DNA of 53,797 nucleotides from a virus: positions 1-53,797 of IMG/VR virus record IMGVR_UViG_3300020469_003502; one strand, 5' to 3'. This document shows, piece by piece, positions 7,690-20,200 of this stretch. The first letter of the stretch is position 1. Every line of letters starts with the position of its first letter. The notes beneath the pieces are model-generated. The model had not been told where the DNA came from, did not search any database, and worked only from the letters and a program-made list of their open reading frames with translations. A program made the position numbers and the translations under genes.

Positions 7690-10600
7690 TGGCACAAGGC
7701 GCAAGACAAAGTAGTTTATTTGCCGCAGAAGACTTCAGCGTTGTATACGAAAGTTTCAGCGAAGCAAACTTCCAAGCATATGATTATGAAACCATAAGAA
7801 ATGCAATGGTAGACTACATAAACAAAAACTATCCAGAGAATTACAATGACTGGATCAATTCAAGTGAATTTGTAAGTTTAATAGAACTTATGGCATTTCT
7901 AGGACATAACTTAGCATTTAGAGCAGACCTAGCAAGTAGAGAAAATTATCTTAGTACAGCAGAACGCAGAGATAGCGCCTTACGCATTGCTGAATTTTTG
8001 GGATACACACCTACAAGAAATGTTGTTGCTAGTGGTTATCTTAAAATTGATAGTGTAAAAACAAACGAAAATGTATTTGACGCAGGTGGACAAAGTTTAG
8101 CTAATACTAGTGTACAATTTGACGACAGTTCAGATCCAAATAGTTATCAAAACTTTTTAACAATTATGAATGCAATATTTCAATCAAGTAGTCAGTTTGG
8201 TTCGCCTTACAGTAAGTTTAGTACTAGTGGTGCAAGCAATGAGATATACAGAACAAACAGTATTGCAAATATTGCAGTAAGAAATTTTCAAAATTTAGTA
8301 AACAATAAAAGCACATCTTTTAGTTTTCACAGTGTAAAAGCAAATACTGCAAGTCAAGTACTTGAAGAGAAAACACCAGATCCTTATGGTGTAATAGATT
8401 TATTATATAGAAATGACAACAGTGGTAATACAAGTTCAAACACAGGATTCTTTGTAGGATTTAAACAAGGTAGTTTAGAATATCAAGACTTTACCATTGA
8501 TGAAGGTATCTCAAACATTGTGCTTGATATAAACTCTGACAATGTTGCAAGTGGTAATGTATGGGTACAAACAATTGACGAAGTTGGCACAGTGCAAAAA
8601 AGTTGGACAAGAGTAGACAAACAGTTTGGTGCTAATACTATATTCAATGCAAGATCTAATAATATCAGAGATGTCTATACTATTGCAAGTAGAGAAAATG
8701 ATCAAATTAGTATTGTATTTGGAGATGGTAACTTTGGAAATATACCACGTGGTATAATTAGAGTTTGGTATAGAACAGGATTAAACCTAACATATACACT
8801 TCAACCTAGTAGCTTCAACAACACAAATTTAATTGTAGAATATGTTGGAAGTGATGGAAACAATTATAATGCAACTTTTATCTGTAGTTTAAAATCAAAC
8901 GTGACTAATGCAAGCGAACGTGAAAGTATTACAAGCATAAAAGCAAATGCTCCAAGATATTTTTCAACACAGGATAGAATGGTAACAGCAGATGATTACA
9001 GTATTTTTCCAGTTACAGTAAGTGAAAATATTAGTAAGATTAAAAGTGTTAATAGAGTTCATAGTGGACACAGCAGATTCAGAGATATATACGATCCGAC
9101 TGCAACATACAATGATGCAACACAGTATACTGATGATGCTTATGTTTATGAAAACAATGTAACCAATAGAAGTTTAATTAGTATGCCCAGCACACTAACA
9201 GGTGCACAAATTTATGATTTACACATTAAACCTTTGTTAAGCAATCCTGAACTTAAAAACTTCTATTACAATAGACAAGGATATACTAGTACTGGATATA
9301 ACAGTCAGAGTGATTTTAATAACACAACTGACGGAATTACAGTTGTAAATTCTACACTCAATGATGAAACAAATGTATTTCGTTGGAACCAAGTAACCAA
9401 AGGCGCAAACGGCTGTAGTGGATATTTTACTTACAACACAGGCGGCACAGTTTATGTGCAAAGAGTAGGACTTACTCAGACCAACAGTTTGAAAAAAGCA
9501 AGTTTAAACAGCCTAGTAGAATTTATTAGCACACCTTTTAAAACAGGTTACATCAGTGCAATTACTAGAGTAGCAGGAGGTAGCGGATATACTAGTGCTC
9601 CAACTGTAACTATTAGTGGCAGTGGCACAGGTGCTACAGCTACAGCGGTTGTACAGTCCGGTGCAGTTGACCACATTGTTGTAAACAACAGCGGAAGCGG
9701 ATATGATGAAAATACTATTGTTACTATTTCCGGTGGCGGTGGTTCAAGTGCTACAGCAACAATCACAGTATTAGATGCTCCAACACAATGGGTTAAAATA
9801 GATAGACTGTACAAAGACGGTATAGGAGATGATGATAGTGCTGGTGCTCCTACTGGTTTAGATAACGCAGGTAAAGGTGCAGTAGTACTAAGTGGAATAA
9901 TAAATGCAGGAGCAAGAGTCAACAGAATTGTTCCTGTAATTAATACTGACTTGGATAAAACTACAAAAGCAGATGTAGTTAGTAAAATAAATGCACAAAA
10001 TAGTTTTGCACTAAGATATGATGCTAATGCACAGCTATGGAAAGTAATTGAAACATCAAATATTCCTGCTAATACCATAGCAAATAACGTAGCAACTCAG
10101 TGGAGTAGACAGTACGAAGCAGACAATTCAGCTACAGGAAGAGATAACAGTTGGCTGATAAGATTAAACTACAGCTCAACACAATGGGAAGTACTCACAA
10201 GAAGAACACAAATGGTTTTCGGAAGTACACAAAAATTAAAGTTTGGTAACTTAAACTTCAATGAAACATTTAGCAGTGAAACACAAAAACCACAAAGAGA
10301 TTGTTTAAAAGTATTGAGTATGAATAAGACTACTGATACAAATGCAACACCACTAGGCAAAGATTACAAGTTCAATGTATTTGGATACTTCACATACCAA
10401 GATGGTTATACAGATCCACACAATGTTAGAGTAACAGTTGCTGATCCAGAAAACAGCGACTACCCAACTGATCCAGAAAGTTTTAACAAGGTGCTTGCTG
10501 GACAAACAATTAAGTTGGGTACAAAAACAGTTGACGGATTCGATTACACAGTATATGATTCAAACGGTACAACTACTGTAAATGGTAAAGCAAATTTACA

Positions 10601-11273
10601 CATGCAATATGATAGAATCAGTGACATAAACAACCTAATAGATCCAGCAGTAACAAATATTGTAGACACTTATGTATTGCTTAACAGCTACGACAGTGAC
10701 TTTAGAACTTGGGCAAACTATGATGGAAGAAGTGAAACAAAACCTACTCCGCCAACTATTAGTGAACTTACAAATCTGTTTACTAGTTTAGAAACTAAAA
10801 AAGCAATTAGTGATCAGGTAATTTACAGACCTGTAAAATATAAAATACTATTTGGCGATTTAGCTAGTAGTGAACTACAGGCTAGATTCAATGTAACTAA
10901 AACTTCAAATAGTACACTCAGTGATACAGAAATAAAGCAAAAAGTAATTGCACTTATTACTGATTATTTTAATATAAACAATTGGGACTTTGGTGAGGAC
11001 TTTTATTTTACAGAAATGGCGGCTTACATACACAATAACCTAGTAGGTGAAATAAGTCAAATAACAATTCAACCAGTTGGCAGTGAAACTGCGGTAAGAG
11101 ACTTGTTTGAAATAACAAGCTTCGGTGACGAGCTGTTTCTACCAGTAGTTAAATCTAATAACATAGTTGTTGCAAACAGCGTAACAGGCAACAGTACAAC
11201 CATTGCAGAAAGTGCAAGTGTTAGTGTAACAGGCGGTGGAAGTAGTTCTGGTAGTTCGGGGAGCAGTTACTAA
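7689..11273 (+). CDS. 6: Baseplate wedge protein gp6 (enlarged)
   Basis: The 1194-residue protein is nearly twice the length of T4 gp6 (660). The N-terminus (residues 20-120, with AMVDYINKNYPENYNDW and LIELMAFLGHNLAFRADLAS) is the classic gp6/gpJ baseplate wedge signature. Residues about 305-420 contain the J-like core. The C-terminal part (about 1040-1150), with DTEIKQKVIALITDYFNI and AAYIHNNLV, is the usual gp6 end. Between them is an insert. Residues about 625-700 form a Gly/Ser/Thr-rich beta module with GGSGYTSAPTVTISG that is repeated within itself and recurs in the next gene. The tail ends in Gly/Ser. gp6 forms the ring that holds the wedges and changes conformation during contraction. 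Confidence 0.88.
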   Translation: MAQGARQSSLFAAEDFSVVYESFSEANFQAYDYETIRNAMVDYINKNYPENYNDWINSSEFVSLIELMAFLGHNLAFRADLASRENYLSTAERRDSALRIAEFLGYTPTRNVVASGYLKIDSVKTNENVFDAGGQSLANTSVQFDDSSDPNSYQNFLTIMNAIFQSSSQFGSPYSKFSTSGASNEIYRTNSIANIAVRNFQNLVNNKSTSFSFHSVKANTASQVLEEKTPDPYGVIDLLYRNDNSGNTSSNTGFFVGFKQGSLEYQDFTIDEGISNIVLDINSDNVASGNVWVQTIDEVGTVQKSWTRVDKQFGANTIFNARSNNIRDVYTIASRENDQISIVFGDGNFGNIPRGIIRVWYRTGLNLTYTLQPSSFNNTNLIVEYVGSDGNNYNATFICSLKSNVTNASERESITSIKANAPRYFSTQDRMVTADDYSIFPVTVSENISKIKSVNRVHSGHSRFRDIYDPTATYNDATQYTDDAYVYENNVTNRSLISMPSTLTGAQIYDLHIKPLLSNPELKNFYYNRQGYTSTGYNSQSDFNNTTDGITVVNSTLNDETNVFRWNQVTKGANGCSGYFTYNTGGTVYVQRVGLTQTNSLKKASLNSLVEFISTPFKTGYISAITRVAGGSGYTSAPTVTISGSGTGATATAVVQSGAVDHIVVNNSGSGYDENTIVTISGGGGSSATATITVLDAPTQWVKIDRLYKDGIGDDDSAGAPTGLDNAGKGAVVLSGIINAGARVNRIVPVINTDLDKTTKADVVSKINAQNSFALRYDANAQLWKVIETSNIPANTIANNVATQWSRQYEADNSATGRDNSWLIRLNYSSTQWEVLTRRTQMVFGSTQKLKFGNLNFNETFSSETQKPQRDCLKVLSMNKTTDTNATPLGKDYKFNVFGYFTYQDGYTDPHNVRVTVADPENSDYPTDPESFNKVLAGQTIKLGTKTVDGFDYTVYDSNGTTTVNGKANLHMQYDRISDINNLIDPAVTNIVDTYVLLNSYDSDFRTWANYDGRSETKPTPPTISELTNLFTSLETKKAISDQVIYRPVKYKILFGDLASSELQARFNVTKTSNSTLSDTEIKQKVIALITDYFNINNWDFGEDFYFTEMAAYIHNNLVGEISQITIQPVGSETAVRDLFEITSFGDELFLPVVKSNNIVVANSVTGNSTTIAESASVSVTGGGSSSGSSGSSY
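9555..9770 (+). repeat. GxGYTSAPT beta module, copy in gp6
   Basis: This stretch encodes two tandem units around GGSGYTSAPTVTISG and NSGSGYDENTIVTISG (gp6 residues about 625-700). A related unit, GGTGYTSAPTIVIND, occurs in the following giant gene at about 15764-15990. The identical core GYTSAPT in two adjacent but otherwise unlike baseplate proteins suggests a mobile or duplicated decoration domain inserted in both. Confidence 0.65.
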
Positions 11274-14200
11274 TGAGCGAACGCAAATCAAATCCTAGTG
11301 TAGCACCACTAATTACAACTCCTGGTGCAAGTAAAAAATTTACTGGTACAAGAGATATTACTGGTTTACTACCTAACGTATTTCAAACAGAAGTTAATAA
11401 ACAATTCTTAGATTCTACATTAGAACAGTTGCTTTCCTCAGGAAGTCTACAACCTATTAAAAATTATGTAGGTCAAAAGTTTCTTAAAGATACAGTAAAC
11501 ACAAACTATATCGCAGACAATAGAGTAGATGACAATTATCAGTTTGTTCCTGCATTGGTTAACAAAGATGAAGCAAACAATAATGCAGTCACACAGGTAT
11601 TGCCATACAATGATTTTATCAATACACTAAAGTATAACGAAGTTGATGTAAACAATCACAATAAATTATTGGACGAAAAAGGCTATACACTTGACTTACC
11701 AATTAACTATGACATGTTTATTAACTACCATAGATACTATTGGGTATTAGATGTTCTTCCTGCTAGTAAACTACAATGTACAAGTTCATTTGATATTGAT
11801 ACTATTATTGGCGAAACTACATATACAACTCCAGTACAGAAAAATACTAGAGCATTGACATTTGAGAATGGTATGCGTGTTAAATTTGATCCACATACTA
11901 TTGATAGATTTACACAGAGTAGTGCAGTTAATACAACTTTTACAGCTACAGTAGCAAATGCTGAAACATTAAAAGTTTATAAAAATAATGTATTACAAAC
12001 ATTCATAACACATTACACATACGACAGCGTATCTGGTGTAGTTACCTTTGTTACTGCTCCAGCAGTCAATGAAGAAGTAGAAATACATACATTTTATTCT
12101 AAGAGTACAAGTGGTAATTATGCAGTAGGTGACACTTACATTGTTGATGGTGTAGGTGAACCCGGCGGAATAAAACTTACAAAGCAATTCACAAGTGGTC
12201 AAATAGAAGGCAGTTACGGTGATAGAACTTGGATAAATCATACAGTTTATAGTAGTCAAGAGCCTAGCGAATTTGACAGCGACAGGTTTGCTTTTGATAA
12301 AAGACCATTTGATTTACAAGAATATAAAATGACTACAAGAGATTACGTAGTTGAGCAAAGATACTCAGAAGATCAAAGTGCATGGGCAAGAAGTAATCTT
12401 TGGGTGCATGAACAAACTATTGCCAACAGTTTGATATACGACGGCTATGCAAACGTACAAGATAATGTTTATGCAATAGACAAATACAGAGCAGTTAGAC
12501 CAATTATTGAATACAAAGCCAGTATAGAAAAATATAACTTTGGTAAAAAACATATTGCAAATGTAACTTTTTTGATTGAAGATAATACAATCGACCCTAC
12601 TACAGCAATTGTAGGTCAAACAGCATATGATTGGAACATAAGTGGTATTAGTACTGCATGGACTCAAGGAGTCGGAGGTTCAGCAGTAGGTGATCAATAC
12701 TATGTTGACCTAGGAACTTCTCCTAATACAAAGCGTACTTATTGGCAGTGTATTAAAAATCATCCTACTGCAAGAAATCCTATTCATGGCGAGAATCATG
12801 AATATTGGAAACAAATAACGCCACAAGAACTTGAGAATGGTGATACTATTTTATTTTTGAGAAATACTAATGCAAACTACAATGAAAGAATATTCAGAGT
12901 TGGTGGTGTAGGTAGTTCTATTACACTAACAGAAATTTATGGTGCTAGCAGTACAGCAATTAGTACTAACGATAAAGTTGTTATTATAAATGGATTCAAT
13001 ACTACAAAATTCGACGATGGTGAAGAAGCAAAACCATTTGGCGGCAGTGAATGGTATTATAATGGCACTACTTGGGTTTATGGACAACAAAAAACACACA
13101 GAAGTGCAGGTATGCTTGTAGAGCTTTATGATTTAGATGGTGTGTTACTTAGTAATACAACAAAATATCCTGAGAATAATTTTACTGGTGCATGTATATT
13201 TGACTATGTACACAATGATTCTAACCCAATGGACGAAGCATTAGGTTTCAGTCCCAGCTATGCTGATTATGGAAATAGTCCAGGTCTAAATTTTAGCATG
13301 CCATTTTTAAGCACTAGACTTACATATACAAGAGTTAGTAGTGATGGATTACGCAGTCTCAATCAAGAGATACAAGGGGCATACTACTATAAAGATTTGT
13401 CTGGAGTTGCATACAATGGCTGGAGTATACTAAGAAATGGACAGCCTGTCAAGAGAACAATTAGTAAAACAGTTACAACTGAAAACAGTACTCAATCAAT
13501 GATTTTTAATTTAGGTTATACAGATTTTGCAACAGACAGACATATCACAATGTTCAAGCGTAACACATATATAGATGTTAAAACGCAAAAAGATACAAGT
13601 CTAACAAACAATATTAACGATGTCAATGGTAGACTTCCTGAATTGTTTTTTGCAACAAACACAACCTACAATATAACAACACAGTTCAATCAAGCAGACG
13701 TTGAATTTGTAAATATGGACGGTACTGCAATTGGTAGTGGATTGACACGTACAGCAGGAAGTGGAAATAACTTTACAATAGTAGTTGCTTCTCCAACTGT
13801 AAATGCAATCAAGTATAGACTATCTGCACTTCCTAATAGTTTTGGTGTAATTTATTTTAATACTATTGCAAATGATACTAATATTAAAGTATATAAAAAT
13901 AGAGAAGAAACAGATAATTATACACTGAGCAATAATATATTGACAATAAATGGCGGACTAGCAGTAGATGATATTTACGAAGTAGAGTATCATACACACA
14001 ACGCTTATAGTGATTCAGCTGAAGGATTTCAACAAGCTAGCGACACACACTTGTTTAATCCACAAAACAATAGTTTTACAAATATTACATTTGGTGATTT
14101 GATAGAACATATGCGTCAACAAATGACTGGCATTCCTGGGTTTAATGGTAGTTTCTTTGGAATCAACAATTATAGAAGTATTCCGCATGTACATGAATTT

Positions 14201-17200
14201 GGTGGAACAATTAGACAACAGCCATACAGTACTGAATTACTAAACCAATTACTTATGGATACAGATACAAACTTGTATGCCAGTATCAAACATGCAAGCA
14301 GTCACTATAGTATGTTCTTAAAGAAGTTTGCTACAAAAGCAATACAAATACACAAATCATTGGATATCACAAAAAGCACATATCAAATGGTTGACAAGAT
14401 TTTACAAGAAATGAATCTTGGCAAAAACAAAGACATGCAATTTGCACAAAGTGACATGGCAATGTACAGAGATTTTGAAAGCAAAGACTATAGTTTTCAA
14501 ACAACAATGACAAAAGTTTTTGATTTGCCACAAAGTGTTAACACCTATGACGATACAGAAAATCATGTGCAGGTTTGGGTGCAAGATGATGACGGCGCTG
14601 GTAACTTACGTTGGAGATCATTGGTAAAAGATATAGATTATACACTAGCAAGTAATAAAGTAACTATCACAGGTTTAGTAACATACCCTTCTAGTGGAGT
14701 AGCTAAAACACATATTAGGTGGTATAAGAGAGATAGTGTTAGCTTTGTTCCAAACAGTGCAGTAAAGCTAGGACTAATACGACCTTACACACCTGAATTG
14801 AGATCAGACTACAGCGTTGATAGCAACGGTACAGCTACAACTAATGTAATTGTTAGACATGACGGTAGTATACATGTTCGTAACGGAACAGAAATTTATG
14901 ATAGAAGCAGAGTAGGTTATGATCCAGTTGATGCCGCTATATTTGATTTAGAGTGTAGAATATACAATAATCTAAATGCAACATTGGATAACATAGACAA
15001 TATTAAAACATATATGCCTAATGCAAATAGAGCAAATAGATACACATGGACACAAATACAAAATAGTGTTGTAAGTGAATTTAACAAATGGAAAGTAGAA
15101 AAAAACTATACTGATTTACAAAGTTCAACTTATTATGATGGCAGTGACAAGTTTACTTGGAACTATAGCAGTGTAGGTCCTGGTATTGGAGGTTGGAGAG
15201 GACTATACATTTACCACTTCAATACAGATAGACCACATACTCATCCATGGGAAATGTTAGGACATAACAAAAAGCCAACATGGTGGGATACAAACTACAG
15301 TTGGACAAACGCTACAAAACGTACCGCATTGATAACAGCATTAAGATTTGGTAAAGTAAACGACCCAAGCGTTGATAACAACTTTGATATTAACTACAAT
15401 TATGATAATTATGATTGGGCTAACAATACATTGGTTACTAATGCTGGTGTGCTAAACGATCCAGACACAGCTAATGTTGTTGCTACACCAAGTGCGGCAA
15501 ATAGACAAAAAGATTTTGTATACGGCGACTGGGGTCCAGTAGAAGCAGAATGGAGACGTAGTCCAGAATATAAGATAGCTGAATTTTTATCTTTGGCAAA
15601 AACTAGACCATTAATTGCTGTAAACAACTATTTCAAAGTTAACGAAAGATCAACAAGAGATTTTAGTTCATCAGACAAGCCTCAGATTTACAGCACCAAC
15701 AGTAACAAACTTGACAACTTTAAAAACACTGGCGTGAGTGGTGTACTACAAACTGGTAAAATTATTGAAAGTGTTATAGTTAAAGATGGCGGCACAGGTT
15801 ATACCAGTGCTCCAACTATTGTAATTAATGATAACTTCGGTAGTGGTGCAATACTTACAGCATTTGTACAAGGCGGTAGTGTAGTAAGTGTTAGTGTTGC
15901 AAACGCTGGTAAAGATTACTACAATAATCCTAAGTTAACACTAAGCACAGGATCAGCAGTATTAGAAACAGTGCTTGCTGAATCTCCAAAAAGATACTTT
16001 GCTGGTTTACAAAATGCTGTAGTAGAGTATGCAAAATCATTGAGTACTAGTAGCAAAACAATTCAAACAAGAATGAAGAGTATGGATTACAATCCAATAG
16101 TTAAAGCAGGTGGATTTGTAAACAACAATCAAAAGTTTATGTTAGAAAGTAGCCAAGACAAAGGCAGAGTATTTGTGCCTGAAGAAAACTTTACAACAAT
16201 TTTATTCAATAGTAAACCAACTGCTGAATATTTCATTAGTGGAATTAAGATTGATAAAGTAGAATCAGGTTATAAAATAAATGGTTATGATAACGACAAG
16301 ATGTACTTTGAATACTTTGAACCAAACACAGCAAGTTCTTCTATAAAGCAAACATTTTCAGTTGATATATTCAGATACAGCGAATATAACACAACAAAAT
16401 CTATACTTAATTATAACACAATTTTTACAACAATACAAGAAGTATATAGTTTTATTTTAGGCTACGGTGAATGTCTAGCACAACAAGGCTTTACACAAAA
16501 CTGGAGAGGCAGTGCAACTAACTTTGTAAATTATGCTTTAGCTTCAGCAACAGATACACTTTATCTAATACCTGATAACAGTAAAATTATTGTTAGTGAC
16601 GGAGCAGATGGATACTTTGATAATTTAGAGTCAAAGTATGATGGTATATTCAATATTAACAATAAACTAGGACAGCGGATACAAAGCACTGATTTAATAA
16701 TTGATAGAAATTTAATGATACCCAACAGCGACACAGTGTTTAAGGTAAAACAATCAACTACACAAATATATGGACTAAGACTGTACAAGACCAGTGTTGA
16801 ACATTTAATTGTATTTGACAATACAACAAATTTCGATGATACAATTTATGATGCAAGTATTGGACAAAGACACAAACGCATACAGTGGAATGGAAGTAGA
16901 ACAAAAGACTGGAACGGAAAGTTTTATAGTCCTGGATTTATTATCAACAACAACAGTATCATTCCAAACTTTGATACAGTAGCTGAACAAACAGATCAAT
17001 ATTTGGGTAGAACTAAATCACTTACAAACAATCAAATAAGTGATGTTGCTAGATTTAATATTGGATACAATCAACCCACGTGGGCTAAAGATTTGGATCT
17101 TGATGACGATACACTTTTTGAATTTGTAAAAGGAACTTACAAGTACAAAGGTACAAAATATGCACTAGATGCATTTCTAAAAAACAAAGGGTTATTTGAC

Positions 17201-20200
17201 GGAGATAGTGTAGGAGAACTGTATGAAGAATGGGCAGTGCGTATGGGTGATTTTGGAGACACTCGTAGCAGAGATACACTAGAGTTTGAACTTACACCAG
17301 ACTTGTTAATTACAAGTCCACAGCCTGTAAGATTTTTTAACACACAAAAATATGATGTGCTAACAGACACTACAATTGATATTGACACAAAAAGTCCATT
17401 GTTAGTAACAGGTACACCAGGAGATTACTTTGATACTAGAGCAGTAAAAACATATACCGAAGCAGGCATTACACAAGAAGATGCGTTTGCAAATGACTAT
17501 GTGAGTGCAGGATTACCGTTGCTAACTGAAGCAGATTTTAAAGTTTTAAACAGAGAAGGCATGTTGTCTTTTCCAGATGTAATTAATAGCGAATATGACT
17601 TTACAGGCGATTGGCAAAAACCAACTCCTTGGGAAACTAATATAAGTTACAAGTTTAACGATCAAATTATGCACAATGGTAGCACATGGGAAATGGTAGA
17701 TCCAAAAGGATATTCAGGATTAACTAGTGCTAATCAACCCATTGAGGTAGTTGGTACAGTTAGTTTGCCTATAGTACCTGCAAGTGGAGGTACATTAATA
17801 TTAGATGGCAACACAATTAGTCTTACTAAAAGTGCAACACAAACAACACTTAATGTTATAAACAAAATAGGCACACAAGATATTGCCACTAGCAATGTAG
17901 TTACACACGGAAGTACGCTAGTATTAGGTTCAACTAGTGCTTTGAGTAGTACAATAACTTTTGCAAACAGTGTAAACAATGTTACATACAACAATATAAC
18001 CAAAGACGGAACAACAAGCAATCCTAGCTTTACAGGCAGTGCAACCAAAACATTAATCATTGATGGTAACACAATTACATTCGATGACACAGTCAGCACA
18101 ACAAACAATATCACTGCACAAACAGCATTAGAAAATGCTTTTAATGCAAACGGATTTAGTAGTGTTGCTACGCTGGCTACTAATAGAATAAATGCAATTG
18201 AATCATTGAGACTGGGTTATGTAAGTGCAAATAGTGCAAGTGCATGGACAACTTTTATGACAGACTATTTCAATCCAAGTAATGCTGGTATTGACTTAAC
18301 ACTTTTATTGAATGCATACAACACAAATCCAGCATATAAAACACAGCTGGGTTCACTGATAACCAGCGATGTAGCATTAATAAATGCTAAAACTGGAAAT
18401 AGTTATGTAGCGTCAGCAGTACTAAGTGGATCAACTGTAATTCCAAGCAGTGATATTACTGCTACACAAAATGCCGTTGATAACGGTACACACATGGCGG
18501 CACTAGCAACTTGGATTAAAGCTAATCCAACAGTTGTATTTGCAACAACTACAGTTGTTACAACAATAAGTGGAACTACATTTAAAACTTATACACTAGC
18601 AGATATAGTCAACAAGATTACAGCCGCAGGAATTGCTAACATTACTGCAAGTGCAAGCAGTAATTTTTTAAGATTAGTTAAAACAACTAGTACACCTACT
18701 GTAGCGTTTAACCTTGTAATTAGTGCAGGCACCGCAAACAGTGATGTGGGCTTTAGCAGTGTTACAGAAACTATTGCGGCAACAAGCAGTGTTACAGTAA
18801 CTACCCCAAATCTAACTATTGCACAAGTTGTACAACAAATTAATAATGCTGGTATATCAAATATTTCAGCAGTTATCAATAGTGCAAATACCAATTTACT
18901 GCAAATTAATTGTAATGCAAGTTCATTGTTTGTAGGCAGTGGTACTGCAAACAGTATTGTAGGGTTAACACAAGGTGTGACCCCAGCTGGTACTACTACA
19001 ACAACATCAAATATTGCACCGGATATAAATGATATTATTGACTCAATTAATACAGCAACCATCAGTGGTGTAACAGCAAGTAACAGCAACAATAGATTAA
19101 AGTTAACCAGTAACAATGCAATACTTGTTATAGGCGCCGGAACTAGCAATGCTAATGTAGGTCTGTCAGCACAAACTTATACAGCGTCAATCAGCACAGT
19201 TAGTAATGTGTTCAATGCTATCGTAAGTGGCGTTGAAGTGTTTAAAGAAATGACAAATGATCCTAATGTTTTTAGTATTTGGGTTGCAGACGACAGTGAG
19301 TTTGGTAGTTATAACAAAGGTTATCAAGTTTATCAAACCATGGATTTTGGAATGTATATTAGCAATGCATGTGCCGGACCAACAAATGCTGATGACGCAG
19401 AGGTTACAGTAGCACGTTCACCAAGCACGGCTACACAAGCACACAATTTGGTCTCAGGTGACTATGTATTAATTAGAGGTAGTACAACTACACCAAGCAT
19501 AGACGGAATACACAAAGTTACCACTGTAGACCTTGGTAATACAGCAAAGTTTTTCATTGATGAATATATTGAATCAGAAGGAAAACTTGGAAACATTTAC
19601 CCACTACGTCCTGTTAGATTTAACAGCAAGGCTGAACTAGATACTGTATATAATTCAAAAGTAAACGGAATATACAAATATAATTTCAACGGAGTAAGAC
19701 AGAATAACAGTTTGAATAAGATTAACATATTTGTAGATGATGATGGTTATGACAAGAGTGCAGTATACACTTGGGCAGGTGACTATACTGATGCAAACGG
19801 ACACCACAATGGTAGCTTTACCCAAGCTCGTGTAGGACAAGCACAGACAACACCTTCGACTAATTTACAAGTAAAATTATACGATGCTAGTGCAAGAACT
19901 AGTATTGCTAATTTAGAGATATGGGATCCTGCAAAAGGTATTATATTTGGCTTTATAGACAAAGAGATTGATTATAAACTAGTAAATGATATTGGTAGCT
20001 ACAACTTCAATACTCTCAACGGAGAGATGACCAACATAAATGCTTGGAAAGATGAATATGTTGGAGTGCGTTGGTGGGATTTAAGCACCGCTGTTTACCT
20101 TGATTACGAACAAAGCATTATCGAATACCAGCAAACAAACTGGGGAAGACTATTTCCAGGTGCAAGTATAGATGTATACGAATGGACAAGATCCACAGTG

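Noticed and set aside
9548-10078. 176-codon minus-strand frame inside gp6
   Set aside because: Hydrophobic Leu/Val/Ser/Pro composition arises from reading the Gly/Thr/Ala-rich beta module in reverse. There is no start signal.
17734-18114. 126-codon minus-strand frame inside the giant wedge gene
   Set aside because: Same artefact of the Ser/Thr-rich stretch on the sense strand.
18589-19149. 186-codon minus-strand frame that reads as a hydrophobic membrane protein
   Set aside because: It is the mirror image of Thr/Ser/Asn/Val-rich repeats in the giant wedge gene. It has no ribosome site or promoter and its composition follows from the sense strand.
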